IMG/VR virus record: IMGVR_UViG_3300023171_000029
Coordinates: 1 to 36,664 of that record
Direction: 5' to 3' (one strand)
Length of the DNA stretch: 36,664 nt
From: a virus
Translations under genes and position numbers: made by a program
In this document: one piece after another, positions 18,128 through 27,359 of the stretch
Layout of the letters: every line of letters starts with the position of its first letter
How positions within the stretch are numbered: position 1 is the first letter of the stretch
Notes under the pieces: generated by a model
Told to the model about the DNA's origin: nothing
Databases searched by the model: none
What the model saw: the letters and a program-made list of their open reading frames with translations, nothing else

Positions 18128-18601
18128 ATGAAACCACAAAATAATACGGAAGAAAGAGTACCAACTCAAGCAGAACAAGTTAATGCATTAAAACAATTGA
18201 TGCCTTTAAAAAGACTTCAAGTTGAGTTACAGAATCTTAATACAACATTTGCAGAATTAAAAGTAAGAGAACATGAAGCTGTAAATAAATTACAACAATT
18301 TGAACAAGCTCAAATGGAAGCTCAAAGAGCTCAAGAGCAATTTCAAATGGAGAATATAGTTAAACATACTATTACACAAGAAGATATTGATCTTAATCCT
18401 GAGATTAAAGAAGCTGGTATTAAAGTAGGACAAGAAATTGGTATTCCTAAAGAAGTGTATACTAATTTAAACTTAGCTAATAAAGTATCCCTTGAAGATG
18501 ATGCTGTTAAAGATGAAATAGATCCACCTTCTGAAAAAGATTCAGAGTTAGATGAAGCTAGAGAAGATGTTAAATCTAATCTATCAGTAGTAAAAGATTA
18601 A
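18128..18601 (+). CDS. Coiled-coil protein, probably conserved in crAss-like phages
   Basis: 157 residues, highly helical: MPLKRLQVELQNLNTTFAEL then a Gln/Glu-rich coiled coil (KLQQFEQAQMEAQRAQEQF) and an acidic C-terminus (DPPSEKDSELDEAREDV). Followed by its own terminator. Its place ahead of the virion block suggests a minor structural or assembly role; not proven. Confidence 0.7.
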   Translation: MKPQNNTEERVPTQAEQVNALKQLMPLKRLQVELQNLNTTFAELKVREHEAVNKLQQFEQAQMEAQRAQEQFQMENIVKHTITQEDIDLNPEIKEAGIKVGQEIGIPKEVYTNLNLANKVSLEDDAVKDEIDPPSEKDSELDEAREDVKSNLSVVKD

Positions 18602-18605
18602 ACAT

Positions 18606-18625
18606 AGAGGGTTTAAATACCCTCT
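18606..18625 (+). terminator. Short terminator hairpin
   Basis: AGAGGG-TTTAAATA-CCCTCT followed by TATTG, five bases after the stop of 18128-18601 and four bases before tRNA-Met. It may terminate weakly or separate mRNA from tRNA during processing. Confidence 0.6.
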
Positions 18626-18628
18626 TAT

Positions 18629-18701
<73 letters not shown>

Positions 18702-18714
18702 CTAAACTAACAAT

Positions 18715-18951
18715 ATGAAAACAGTAACAATTGAAGATGTAAATAATGCTATTCTAAAGGAAGAATATGTTACATTAGGAGTTAAAACAGCGGCATGTAT
18801 ATTAACACTTAAAAACGGATTTGAAGTTATAGGAACATCAGCTGCTGTAGATCCAGCTAACTATAATTTAGAAGTAGGTAAGCCATATGCTAAACAAAGA
18901 GCTTTAGATAAAGTATGGGAACTAGAAGGTTATCTATTACAAAGTAAATAA
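18715..18951 (+). CDS. Phage N4 gp49 / Sf6 gp66-like small protein
   Basis: 78 residues. The sequence fits the small phage family known from N4 gp49 and Sf6 gene 66: VTLGVKTAACILTLKNGFEV, then GTSAAVDPANYNLEVGK and a final helix ALDKVWELEGYLL. Family members are widespread in phages, with unknown function. It sits between tRNA-Met and tRNA-Cys. Confidence 0.75.
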   Translation: MKTVTIEDVNNAILKEEYVTLGVKTAACILTLKNGFEVIGTSAAVDPANYNLEVGKPYAKQRALDKVWELEGYLLQSK

Positions 18952-18958
18952 TCAATAA

Positions 18959-19029
18959 GGCAAATTGGGTGAGTGGTTAACTGACAGTCTGCAAAACTGT
19001 TTACACTAGTTCGAATCTAGTATTTGCCT
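18959..19029 (+). tRNA. tRNA-Cys (GCA), standard class I form
   Basis: Acceptor GGCAAAT/ATTTGCC, anticodon stem ACAGT/ACTGT with loop CTGCAAA (anticodon GCA), T arm ACTAG-TTCGAAT-CTAGT, discriminator T, variable loop of normal length. Second cysteine tRNA of the window, with the same anticodon as the long-arm one at 13614-13696. Confidence 0.9.
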
Positions 19030-19052
19030 CATATATAAATAAACCAACACTT

Positions 19053-19256
19053 ATGAATAATACAGATATTGAAGCATTAATAACAGATCCAGTTAAAGTA
19101 ACACAAATTAATTTTACTCTATCAGAAGATAATAAGCTTGTTAATGGTATGTATAGAATTCCACAATGTGATTTAGTTCCTTCTAAATTATGGGGACACA
19201 CTGTAAGTACTCCTCTTTTTACATACTCAGGTAGTGATATCAAAGTTATAAAATAA
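19053..19256 (+). CDS. Hypothetical small protein
   Basis: 67 residues starting MNNTDIEALITDPVKVTQIN, beta-rich, with YRIPQCDLVPSKLWG. It shares one base with the next gene. Probably part of the conserved operon leading to the packaging genes. Function unknown. Confidence 0.65.
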   Translation: MNNTDIEALITDPVKVTQINFTLSEDNKLVNGMYRIPQCDLVPSKLWGHTVSTPLFTYSGSDIKVIK

Positions 19257-19618
19257 TGGCACGAGTAAATCAAATATTAAAGAAAGTACAGATGTCTAAA
19301 TGGGATATAGTTAAATATCAAATTCTTACATACTGTTACTTAAAGAAAATTACTGTTAGTGATTCTGATTTAGAATGTTTAACTCTACTATCTATCAATG
19401 GAGAACAAGAGCTTACTACCTTTTGTACAGAAGTACATAATAGAAATATATTTCAATCATCACAAACAGTAAGGAATGCTTTAAGTAAAGCTGAGAAGAA
19501 AGAACTTATAATTAAAGAAGGTAGAAGTAAGAAAAAGATTTCTATTCATCCTGAACTACAGATACAAGTATTAGGTAATATATTATTAGATTATAAATTT
19601 TTAGCAGTTGAATCCTAG
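19256..19618 (+). CDS. Winged-helix-like hypothetical protein
   Basis: 120 residues. Helices KWDIVKYQILTYCYL and SDLECLTLLSINGEQEL, then SSQTVRNALSKAEKKELIIK and strand KKKISIHPELQI, which looks like the recognition helix and wing of a helix-turn-helix fold. It directly precedes the IHF-like gene with an 11-base overlap, so a shared DNA-binding role is plausible. Confidence 0.65.
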   Translation: MARVNQILKKVQMSKWDIVKYQILTYCYLKKITVSDSDLECLTLLSINGEQELTTFCTEVHNRNIFQSSQTVRNALSKAEKKELIIKEGRSKKKISIHPELQIQVLGNILLDYKFLAVES

Positions 19619-20000
19619 GAAATCAAAAGATCTTATTGAAGAAGTTGCTGATGATTTATCAGTATCACAAAATCTAGTAGAAGCTGTAACTAAACTTTAC
19701 TGGAAAGAAGTATGGCAGAATCTTACATCTTTATCTTCTCCTAAAGTACATATAGAAAACTTAGGAGATTTTAATATAAAGCATTGGTTACTAGAAAAAG
19801 AAATACTTAAATGCACCAATCTTAAACTTAAAAATAAAGATCTAATTAAATCTAAATATGTATCAGGTATTACTATTGAGGAGCGTATGAGTATGATTAG
19901 TAATATTAAGTTACAAGTTGAAGAGGAGAAACAACGTAAAGATTTTATATATGAACATAAAAAAATTATTAAAGAATTTGATTCAGATATTCAAGAATAG
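19608..20000 (+). CDS. IHF/HU-like DNA-bending protein
   Basis: 130 residues from a TTG start at 19608 that lies inside the end of the upstream gene. The segment IEEVADDLSVSQNLVEAVTK, then HIENLGDFNIKHW, matches the HU/IHF fold: N-terminal helices, then the beta saddle beginning after GxF. The DNA-binding arm is shortened and followed by a helical C-terminal extension. crAss-like phages carry IHF-like genes in this region. Likely helps DNA condensation, replication or packaging. Confidence 0.7.
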   Translation: MNPRKSKDLIEEVADDLSVSQNLVEAVTKLYWKEVWQNLTSLSSPKVHIENLGDFNIKHWLLEKEILKCTNLKLKNKDLIKSKYVSGITIEERMSMISNIKLQVEEEKQRKDFIYEHKKIIKEFDSDIQE

Positions 20001-20268
20001 AAAAGCTATACTACAAGGATTATACTTTAAGTTTATTAAGTTTGATTCGTATGTAGAAGACGTAGCTTTAGCTAGATTATCTATTTGTGAGATGTGTCCT
20101 AAAATAGATTATGTAGGAGATAAATGTATGGTAACTGGATCTCAACCTTGTTGTGCTGAATGTGGTTGTTCTTTAGCATTTAAATTGAGAGCAATGTCTA
20201 CAGAATGTCCATTAGGGAAGTGGAAGGCTGTTATGAGTGAAGAACAAGAAGATAAATTAAGTCAATAA
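19951..20268 (+). CDS. Small zinc-binding protein
   Basis: 105 residues from ATG 19951 (MNIKKLLKNLIQIFK); an earlier frame start at 19918 would only lengthen the overlap. Cysteines CEMC, CMVTGSQPCCAECGC and a final CPL form a treble-clef or zinc-ribbon arrangement, with aromatic and basic residues before it (YFKFIKFDSY). Overlaps the IHF-like gene by 50 bases. Probably binds nucleic acid or a protein partner; conserved context, unknown role. Confidence 0.7.
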   Translation: MNIKKLLKNLIQIFKNRKAILQGLYFKFIKFDSYVEDVALARLSICEMCPKIDYVGDKCMVTGSQPCCAECGCSLAFKLRAMSTECPLGKWKAVMSEEQEDKLSQ

Positions 20269-20269
20269 T

Positions 20270-21094
20270 ATGAAATTACAATTCCACGAAGAAAAGCATG
20301 AGTACATATCTCCTGAAGAAGATATAGATTGGATTTCTGCAACTACATTAATAGGTGCTTTTAAACAACCATTTAGTCCAGATCAAGCTGCTAAATCTTC
20401 TAAGAATAAGAAAAGTAAATGGTATGGTTTATCTGAACCTGATATTTTATCTCTATGGAGTAAAGAAGCTAAAAGAGCTACAGATCTTGGTACATGGTAT
20501 CATAATCAACAAGAAAAATTACTATGTGAAGTATCTACTATAGAGAGGGAAGGTACAGAATTACCAATATTTATTCCAACATATAGTGAGGGTATTAAAT
20601 ATGCACCTGATCAAAAACTTACTACAGGGATATATCCTGAACATTTTATGTATCTACAATCAGCTGGAGTATGTGGTCAATCAGATAGAATAGAAGTTGT
20701 TTATGATGTAGTACATATTAGAGATTATAAGACTAATAAAGAAATCAAACATAGGGGTTATATAAATTGGGAGGGAATAGCTCAGAAGATGCAAGCTCCT
20801 TTACAACATCTTGAAGATTGTCATATGACTCATTATGCTTTACAACTAAGTTTGTATATGTATATGATTTTAAAGCATAATCCAAAATTAAAACCAGGAA
20901 CATTAGCTATTGAACATATCAAATTTAAAGAGGCAGGAAGAGATAAATATGATTACCCTATAACTTATCTAGATGAACAAGGAAACCCTGTTGTAGAGTC
21001 TGTAACAGTGCATGAATTACCATATATGAAGTCTGAGATTATAACACTATTAGCATATCTTAAAGATAATAGAGCTAAGATCAAAAAGAAATGA
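20270..21094 (+). CDS. PD-(D/E)XK family nuclease
   Basis: 274 residues. The core GQSDRIEVVYDVVHIRDYKT (about residues 134-153) gives the G-x-x-D ... D-Y-K signature of Cas4/RecB/YqaJ-type exonucleases: Asp in GQSDR and the DYK triad. A C-terminal helix with HYALQLSLYMYMI supplies the QxxxY motif typical of RecB-like nucleases. Upstream is a helical DNA-binding part. Related genes sit just before the packaging genes of crAss-like phages. Expected to process DNA ends. Confidence 0.8.
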   Translation: MKLQFHEEKHEYISPEEDIDWISATTLIGAFKQPFSPDQAAKSSKNKKSKWYGLSEPDILSLWSKEAKRATDLGTWYHNQQEKLLCEVSTIEREGTELPIFIPTYSEGIKYAPDQKLTTGIYPEHFMYLQSAGVCGQSDRIEVVYDVVHIRDYKTNKEIKHRGYINWEGIAQKMQAPLQHLEDCHMTHYALQLSLYMYMILKHNPKLKPGTLAIEHIKFKEAGRDKYDYPITYLDEQGNPVVESVTVHELPYMKSEIITLLAYLKDNRAKIKKK

Positions 21095-21129
21095 TTAAAT
21101 TATAGTATAGACATTTAAATTTTAAAAGT

Positions 21130-21330
21130 ATGGGATCAATGCTAATCAGTGCAGATTTTGAATTAGGTCAAACAATATATGTGAAAACTGATATGGAACA
21201 AAGACCATATATAGTAACAGCAATAACTGTTAGACCAGGACATTTAACATATCAAGTAACTAATAATGATGTACAATGCCACTTCTATGATTTTGAAATG
21301 ACAGTGGAAAAGAATATAAGAGCATTATGA
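21130..21330 (+). CDS. Hypothetical small beta protein
   Basis: 66 residues: MLISADFELGQTIYVKTDME, RPYIVTAITVRPGHLTYQV, FYDFEMTVEK. Looks like a small SH3-like barrel. Its stop overlaps the next start (ATGA). Unknown function. Confidence 0.7.
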   Translation: MGSMLISADFELGQTIYVKTDMEQRPYIVTAITVRPGHLTYQVTNNDVQCHFYDFEMTVEKNIRAL

Positions 21331-21482
21331 CAGATAATAAAGAACAATTGATTCATAGATTATATGAATCAGGATATATAACCTTTGAAGAAGTACTAAT
21401 CTTACAAAGAGATAGTATTGCTTTACCTAATACAAATTTACAATATAATCTAAATAGTATTTATACAGAACCAAATGATTAA
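21327..21482 (+). CDS. 51-residue helical protein
   Basis: Begins MTDNKEQLIHRLYESGYITF and ends NSIYTEPND. ATGA overlap with the upstream gene and an 8-base overlap with the next one fix the frame and support its reality. The two-helix pattern ending IALPNTN is of unknown role. Confidence 0.65.
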   Translation: MTDNKEQLIHRLYESGYITFEEVLILQRDSIALPNTNLQYNLNSIYTEPND

Positions 21483-21987
21483 ACTATTCGATGTTCAAAA
21501 TAAAGTATTAGTACCTACTGAACATTGTTATGCTTTATACTTTTTAAGAAGGATAATGGATAACTATCCAGATAATCATATAACTGTATACAAATATTTA
21601 TTCTATATGACTTGTCCTGATCCTGATCTTAATCCATTCTTTCATACTGTAGAAGAAGAAAGAGAAGATATAATTTTAGATGAAATAGAAGCAGACTTTT
21701 CTACAGAGGATGATGATGTAATACATGCACTGGATATGTGTAGAAAATTATATGAGACTGAAACATCAAGAGCATATAATGGTATTAAAAAAGCTTTGGA
21801 TAATATTGCAAAATATATGGCTAATACCTCTATAACAGATGGTAGAGATGGTAATATAACTCAGCTAACAAATGTTGCAAAAAGTTTTGATAGCATTAGG
21901 CAATCTTATAAAGGAGTCTTTAAAGATTTACAAGAAGAACAAGAATCTAAAGTTAGAGGTTCACAACGTTTAGCATATGACAGTTAA
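21475..21987 (+). CDS. Terminase-adjacent conserved protein, small-terminase candidate
   Basis: 170 residues, helical, acidic centre (EIEADFSTEDDDVIHALDMC), then ETETSRAYNGIKKALDNIAKYM and a charged C-terminal helix. It overlaps TerL by 11 bases, the position of a small terminase subunit in many phages. I see no helix-turn-helix, so the assignment rests on position and size only. Confidence 0.6.
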   Translation: MIKLFDVQNKVLVPTEHCYALYFLRRIMDNYPDNHITVYKYLFYMTCPDPDLNPFFHTVEEEREDIILDEIEADFSTEDDDVIHALDMCRKLYETETSRAYNGIKKALDNIAKYMANTSITDGRDGNITQLTNVAKSFDSIRQSYKGVFKDLQEEQESKVRGSQRLAYDS

Positions 21988-24274
21988 TACCCCTTTATGG
22001 GAAAATATACCATCATATAATTATAGTACTGGAGTTTGGAGTACACAAACATTCTCATCTAGAGATGTTTTTAAATTTAAGATTTTATCTTTATTTAAAG
22101 TTCCAGGAGAATATAATTTTGATGAAAGTTCAGAGATATTTAATCAACAAGGAAACCTATTCAATAAGAATGGGTTTTATTGTTCTGCACCATGGATGAC
22201 CAAAGACTTTATTAAGTATTGGGATGATCAGAAAATAAAGTGTAGAAAAGGAATATTTGTTACTAATGGAGATACTGAATACTACATCTCCAGAGATTAT
22301 TATATGTGGATAAATTTTCTTCCTATATATGATAAAGTAGATAAGAAATATAAGTTTCCTAATCTATGGGATTCTCAATATCATATGGCATTATACGAAC
22401 TCTTAGCTGAGTTACATTATAAACATGCTGCCATTGTAAAGAAAAGACAGTTTGGTTCATCATATTTTCATATGGCTAAACAACTTAATCTTTATTGGTT
22501 TGAAGAAGGTGCTGTATTAAAAATTGGTGCATCCATGAAAGATTATATCAACGAGAAAGGCTCATGGAGATTTCTTAATGAATATAGAAACTTTCTTAAT
22601 GAACATACAGCTTGGTATCGTCCTAATGAACCAGATAAAGTATTAACTTGGCAACAACAGATTAAAGTTCGTGTTGGAGGTAGAGATACATTTAAAGGAC
22701 TTAAATCAAGTTATTCAGGTATGTCCTTTGAAAAAGATCCAACAAATGGTGTTGGGGGACCAGTATCTATATTCTTCCATGAAGAAGCAGGTATTGCTCC
22801 TAAGATGGATGTTACATTTGAGTATATTAGACCAGCATTAAAATCAGGTAATATTACTACAGGATTATTTATAGCTGCTGGATCAGTAGGTGAATTAGAT
22901 CAATGTGAACCATTAAAAAACATGATCTTACAACCTAATAATAATGACATTTATGGTATAGATACAAATCTTTTAGATGATTCAGGTACTTTAGGTATAT
23001 CAGCTTTATTTATTCCAGAGCAGTGGAGTATGCCACCTTTTATAGATAGATATGGTAATTCAGTTGTATTCACTCCTACAGAAAGTCAAGCAAAAGATAT
23101 ATTGACTAAGTGGGTTGAGTTAGGTTTAGATATGGCTCAATATGATCCTAAAATGGGATCATTGGAATTTATTCAACGTCAAAGAATTCAAGAAAAGAAA
23201 GACCTTACTCCAGAGCAGTTTCAATTACGTAAATCTCAAGCACCTACTAATATAGCTGAAGCATTTGCTACACGTAAAGTATCTATATTTCCACCGCACT
23301 TAATAGCTCAACAAAAGCAGAGAATAGCTGATGGAGAATATCCTGTAGAATACTTAGATCTAGAAAGAACTAGTGAAGGTAAATTAAAAGCTATTAAATC
23401 TAATAAAGGTCCTATTAAAGAATTCCCTGTAAGTAAAAAAACAGAAGATAAAGAAGGTGTAATATGTGTATACGAAAGACCTATAGAGAATTCATCTTGG
23501 GGAACTTATTATGCATCTATTGACCCTGTTGGTGAAGGTAAAACAACTACAAGTGATTCATTATGTAGTATAATTGTATATAAAAATCCTATAGAAGTAG
23601 TTAAGAATGATGGTAATGGTAATCTTACTAACTATGTAGAAAGAGATAAAATTGTAGCTGTATGGTGTGGAAGGTTTGATGACTTAAAGAAAACACATCA
23701 AAGATTAGAAGCTATTATAGAGTGGTATAATGCATGGACAATTGTAGAGGTTAACGTATCACTATTTATTGAATACATGATAGCTCAAAGAAAACAGAAA
23801 TATCTTGTACCAAAAGATCAAATGATCTTTATGAAAGATCTTACTAACTCTAATACATATCAAGCATATGGTTGGAAGAATACAGGAACATTTTTTAAAG
23901 TCCATCTTATATCTTATGCCATACAGTTTTTCCAGGAGGAACTTGATGTAGAAACAACTATTGATGGTACTATAAGTAAACTAAGTTATGGAGTAGAAAG
24001 AATACCTGATCCCATGTTACTTGAAGAATGTTCACAATATCAACCAGGACTCAACGTGGATAGACTTGTATCATTTGCTGCATTAGTAGCTTTTGCTATA
24101 GTACAACAATCTAATAGAGGTATACAAAAAAGAATTGAAGTTAAAAATGATGATTTGTATAATTCATCAAAAATGAGTAAATTAAATATGAGTCCTTTTC
24201 GTCATTTAGGTGGTTCAAATTCTAATCCTAATAGTCATAAATCTTCACGAAGTGCTTTTAAAAATCTAAGATAA
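21977..24274 (+). CDS. terL: Terminase large subunit (TerL)
   Basis: 765 residues. N-terminal ATPase: a diverged Walker A around KKRQFGSS (about 155-162), Walker B VSIFFHEEAG (about 263-272) with Glu as catalytic base. C-terminal RNase H-like nuclease: YYASIDPVGEG (about 510-520) carries the first acidic residue, and VEVNVSLFIEYM and SFAALVAFA follow. Length is typical for crAss-like TerL. It packages DNA through the portal encoded next, with one base between the genes. Confidence 0.9.
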   Translation: MTVNTPLWENIPSYNYSTGVWSTQTFSSRDVFKFKILSLFKVPGEYNFDESSEIFNQQGNLFNKNGFYCSAPWMTKDFIKYWDDQKIKCRKGIFVTNGDTEYYISRDYYMWINFLPIYDKVDKKYKFPNLWDSQYHMALYELLAELHYKHAAIVKKRQFGSSYFHMAKQLNLYWFEEGAVLKIGASMKDYINEKGSWRFLNEYRNFLNEHTAWYRPNEPDKVLTWQQQIKVRVGGRDTFKGLKSSYSGMSFEKDPTNGVGGPVSIFFHEEAGIAPKMDVTFEYIRPALKSGNITTGLFIAAGSVGELDQCEPLKNMILQPNNNDIYGIDTNLLDDSGTLGISALFIPEQWSMPPFIDRYGNSVVFTPTESQAKDILTKWVELGLDMAQYDPKMGSLEFIQRQRIQEKKDLTPEQFQLRKSQAPTNIAEAFATRKVSIFPPHLIAQQKQRIADGEYPVEYLDLERTSEGKLKAIKSNKGPIKEFPVSKKTEDKEGVICVYERPIENSSWGTYYASIDPVGEGKTTTSDSLCSIIVYKNPIEVVKNDGNGNLTNYVERDKIVAVWCGRFDDLKKTHQRLEAIIEWYNAWTIVEVNVSLFIEYMIAQRKQKYLVPKDQMIFMKDLTNSNTYQAYGWKNTGTFFKVHLISYAIQFFQEELDVETTIDGTISKLSYGVERIPDPMLLEECSQYQPGLNVDRLVSFAALVAFAIVQQSNRGIQKRIEVKNDDLYNSSKMSKLNMSPFRHLGGSNSNPNSHKSSRSAFKNLR

Positions 24275-24275
24275 T

Positions 24276-27011
24276 ATGCAAATATTAAATGCCATGCAGT
24301 TAAAAGCTGGTGCAAAAGTAACTAAAAATACATTCTCTAACTTAACTCAACCTATTCAATTTCTCTCTGAAAAAGATAAGGATGATGATTGGAGAGCTAG
24401 TAATATGGATTTTATTGAACTCCAAGGTGTTAGACAATTAAAACATAATGCTAGAAGATTAATTAAAAATTATAAATTAGCTAAAGGCATAATAGAGAAA
24501 TCAGATTATATAGTTGAGGATGATAATGCTATGGCAGATATGATCGAAATCTTAACTAAAGAAGATGATTCAGCATTAGAACTCAAATTTTATCCTATTA
24601 TACCTAATGTAGTAAATGTTCTTACTACAGAATTTTCTAAGAGAGCATCTAAAATAATGTTTAGAGCAGTTGATGATACCTCATATAATGAGATGTTAGA
24701 AGCTAAAAAAGAGATGATAACTCAGAGATTGTTGCAAGATGCTATGATGAAGCAACAAGCTAAGTTAATTGAAATGGGTTTAGAACCTGATTCAGAAGAA
24801 GCTCAACAAATGACTTCTCAACAAACTCTTATGAGTTTACCTGAGATTGAAGATCACTTCAAAAAAACATATAGAAACGTTCCTGAAGAATGGGCAGCAC
24901 ATCAAATGGCTGTTGATAAAGAACGTTTTAAGATGGATGAATTAGAAGAAACTGGATTCAGAGATATGTTAATTACTGATAGAGAATTCTGGCATTTTAA
25001 AATGATGGAAGATGACTATGAAGTAGAAATATGGAATCCTGTATTAACTTTTTTTAATAAATCTCCTGAAAGTAAATACATATCAGCAGGTAATAGTGTT
25101 GGTATGATTGAAATGTTATCTATATCAGACGTTATAGATAAATATGGATATAGAATGAATCAAGCCCAACTTGAATCTTTAGAAAGTATTTATCCAACTT
25201 CTGGTGCTCCTTATGCAACAATGGGTGTGCAAAATGATGGATCATTTTATGATGCTAGTAAATCACATGAATGGAATACTAATATTCCTGATTCACTAGG
25301 GATGAAACAATATAACTCTGTATTTGGTGAAGGTGCAGTAAATGGTGATATTGTTGATTGGATAATGAATGATGATTCAGAAAATGATCACTTTAAGAAA
25401 GGATTACTACGTGTATCAACTATATACTGGAAAACTCAAAGGAAGTACGGACATCTTACTAAAATACTTGAATCTGGTGAAATGATCCAAGATATTATTG
25501 ATGAAAATTATCTAGTAACTGATAAACCAATTTATAATACTAATGTATACAAAACAAAAACAAAAGATAATTTAATTTTTGGTGAACATATAGATTGGAT
25601 ATGGTTAAATGAAACGTGGGGTGGTGTAAAAATTGGAGCTAATAGACCAACAAATTGGAATGGATCTAATAATTCAAATGCTTTTGATCCTATATATTTA
25701 GGTATAAGAAATAGTAAACCATCAAGAGTACCTTTCCAGTTTAAAGGAGATAATAGTTTATATGGATGTAAGCTTCCTGTAGAAGGTTGTGTCTTCAGTG
25801 ATAGAAATACAAAATCTGTTGCTATGGTAGATAGCATGAAACCATTTCAAATAGGTTATAATATAGTTAATAATCAAATAGCAGATATATTAGTAGATGA
25901 ATTAGGTACTGTAATTGTATTTGATCAGAATGGTTTACCTAGACATTCTATGGGAGAAGATTGGGGTAAAGGTAATTTAGCTAAAGCTTACGTTGCTATG
26001 AAAGATTTTCAAATGCTTCCTTTAGATACTACTATTACTAATACAGAGAATGCATTAAACTTTCAACATTACCAAGCTTTAGACCTTTCACAGACTAATA
26101 GATTACTTTCTAGGATACAGTTAGCAACATACTTTAAGGCTCAAGCATTTGAGGTCATTGGGATCAATCCTCAGAGACTTGGACAACAATTGGGTAATAC
26201 TACTGCTACTGGTGTAGAACAAGCTGTAACAGCTTCTTATGCACAAACAGAGGTATATTTTACTCAGCATTCTGATTACTTAATGCCAAGAGTACATCAA
26301 ATGAGAACTGACCTTGCTCAATACTATGTTTCTACCAAACCTTCTGTAAGATTACAATATATTACATCTGCTGATGAAAAGGTTAATTTCCAGATAAATG
26401 GTACAAAATTATTAATGAGAGATTTTAATATATATGCTGTAACTAATAATAACTCAAGAGCTATTATGGAACAACTTAGAAGTTTAGCTCTTAATAATAA
26501 TACTACTGGTGCATCTATATTTGATTTAGGTAATGTAATTAAAGCTGATTCTATAGCTGAATTAACTACTGTATTGAAATCTGCTGAAGAAAAAGCTCAA
26601 GCTGCTATTCAACAACAACAACAAGCTGAACAAGATAATGTTAATGCTCAGATTGAATCTCAAGAGAAACAAAAAATGATGGCTTTACAATTTGAAGCTG
26701 ATCAAAAAGAGAAAGATCGTCAAAAAGATATACTTGTTGCAGAAATTAGAGCAACTACTAGTATTGGTAGTAATAAATCTGATATGAATTCTAATAGTCA
26801 AAATGATCAAATTGATGCTGCTAAATTAATACAGCAACAAGATAACTATAGAGAACAAATGAATTTTGATCGTGAGAAAGAAGTTAATAAACAACTTACT
26901 GAACGTGAAAAGTTAAATATACAAAAAGAAGAATTACAAGCTAGAAAAGATATTGCTAATAAACAACTTCAAGTAGCTAAGGAAAACAAAAACAAATATG
27001 ATCGTAAATAA
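24276..27011 (+). CDS. Portal protein
   Basis: 911 residues, directly after TerL, as in crAss-like phages. Contains NWRxS-type N-terminus (DDWRASNMDFIELQGVRQL), central crown/stem region with EVIGINPQRLGQQLGNTTAT, and a long Gln/Lys/Glu-rich coiled C-terminal part (about 770-911). The INPQ...GxxxAT segment before a long helix is a portal hallmark. Forms the dodecameric DNA channel. The extended C-terminal coil is at the large end for portals. Confidence 0.85.
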   Translation: MQILNAMQLKAGAKVTKNTFSNLTQPIQFLSEKDKDDDWRASNMDFIELQGVRQLKHNARRLIKNYKLAKGIIEKSDYIVEDDNAMADMIEILTKEDDSALELKFYPIIPNVVNVLTTEFSKRASKIMFRAVDDTSYNEMLEAKKEMITQRLLQDAMMKQQAKLIEMGLEPDSEEAQQMTSQQTLMSLPEIEDHFKKTYRNVPEEWAAHQMAVDKERFKMDELEETGFRDMLITDREFWHFKMMEDDYEVEIWNPVLTFFNKSPESKYISAGNSVGMIEMLSISDVIDKYGYRMNQAQLESLESIYPTSGAPYATMGVQNDGSFYDASKSHEWNTNIPDSLGMKQYNSVFGEGAVNGDIVDWIMNDDSENDHFKKGLLRVSTIYWKTQRKYGHLTKILESGEMIQDIIDENYLVTDKPIYNTNVYKTKTKDNLIFGEHIDWIWLNETWGGVKIGANRPTNWNGSNNSNAFDPIYLGIRNSKPSRVPFQFKGDNSLYGCKLPVEGCVFSDRNTKSVAMVDSMKPFQIGYNIVNNQIADILVDELGTVIVFDQNGLPRHSMGEDWGKGNLAKAYVAMKDFQMLPLDTTITNTENALNFQHYQALDLSQTNRLLSRIQLATYFKAQAFEVIGINPQRLGQQLGNTTATGVEQAVTASYAQTEVYFTQHSDYLMPRVHQMRTDLAQYYVSTKPSVRLQYITSADEKVNFQINGTKLLMRDFNIYAVTNNNSRAIMEQLRSLALNNNTTGASIFDLGNVIKADSIAELTTVLKSAEEKAQAAIQQQQQAEQDNVNAQIESQEKQKMMALQFEADQKEKDRQKDILVAEIRATTSIGSNKSDMNSNSQNDQIDAAKLIQQQDNYREQMNFDREKEVNKQLTEREKLNIQKEELQARKDIANKQLQVAKENKNKYDRK

Positions 27012-27019
27012 TTAATTAT

Positions 27020-27250
27020 ATGACAAATTTAAAATATTATCCTACTATAGATAACATTAAAAAGCTTTGGTCTGCTTTAGGTAGTTTACAAAAATCTAAT
27101 AGTAATATACAAACAGGTCTTGATACTAAACTAACTGCAAATAAAGGTGCAGCTCAACCTAACTCTACAGCTGTTGATGTTGCTGGGTTAGTAAATGACT
27201 TTAATTCTTTATTAGCAAAATTGAGAGCTGCTGGAATTATAAATCCATAA
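27020..27250 (+). CDS. Short head-fibre-like protein
   Basis: 76 residues. The end AVDVAGLVNDFNSLLAKLRA then AGIINP matches the short C-terminal signature of phage head-fibre proteins (Phage_fiber_2-like), and the N-terminus has a Gln/Ser-rich coil. crAss-like phages have a head-fibre gene right after the portal. Predicted to trimerise on the capsid surface; could also be a capsid vertex adaptor. Confidence 0.6.
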   Translation: MTNLKYYPTIDNIKKLWSALGSLQKSNSNIQTGLDTKLTANKGAAQPNSTAVDVAGLVNDFNSLLAKLRAAGIINP

Positions 27251-27256
27251 GTATAG

Positions 27257-27295
27257 CTATATCATCCTACAACCGATATAGTAATATTATTGTAG
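27257..27295 (+). promoter_or_regulatory. Possible H-type pseudoknot upstream of the scaffold-like gene
   Basis: Stem 1 CTATATC (27257-27263)/GATATAG (27275-27281). The loop contains CTACAA (27267-27272), complementary to TTGTAG (27290-27295) downstream. The order 5' stem 1, 5' stem 2, 3' stem 1, 3' stem 2 with a 3-base first loop and an 8-base last loop fits an H-type pseudoknot. Lies in the 109-base gap between 27250 and 27360. Confidence 0.4.
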
Positions 27296-27359
27296 TTTAA
27301 AGTTTATAAGTTTAAAATCTTATATTATTAATGTAGAGATTATTTAAACCAACAATAAT

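Noticed and set aside
19001-19273. Minus-strand open frame of 90 codons
   Set aside because: Overlaps tRNA-Cys and runs antisense to 19053-19256, which fits the operon.
25532-25837. Minus-strand frame inside the portal gene
   Set aside because: Shadow of the portal coding sequence with no context of its own.
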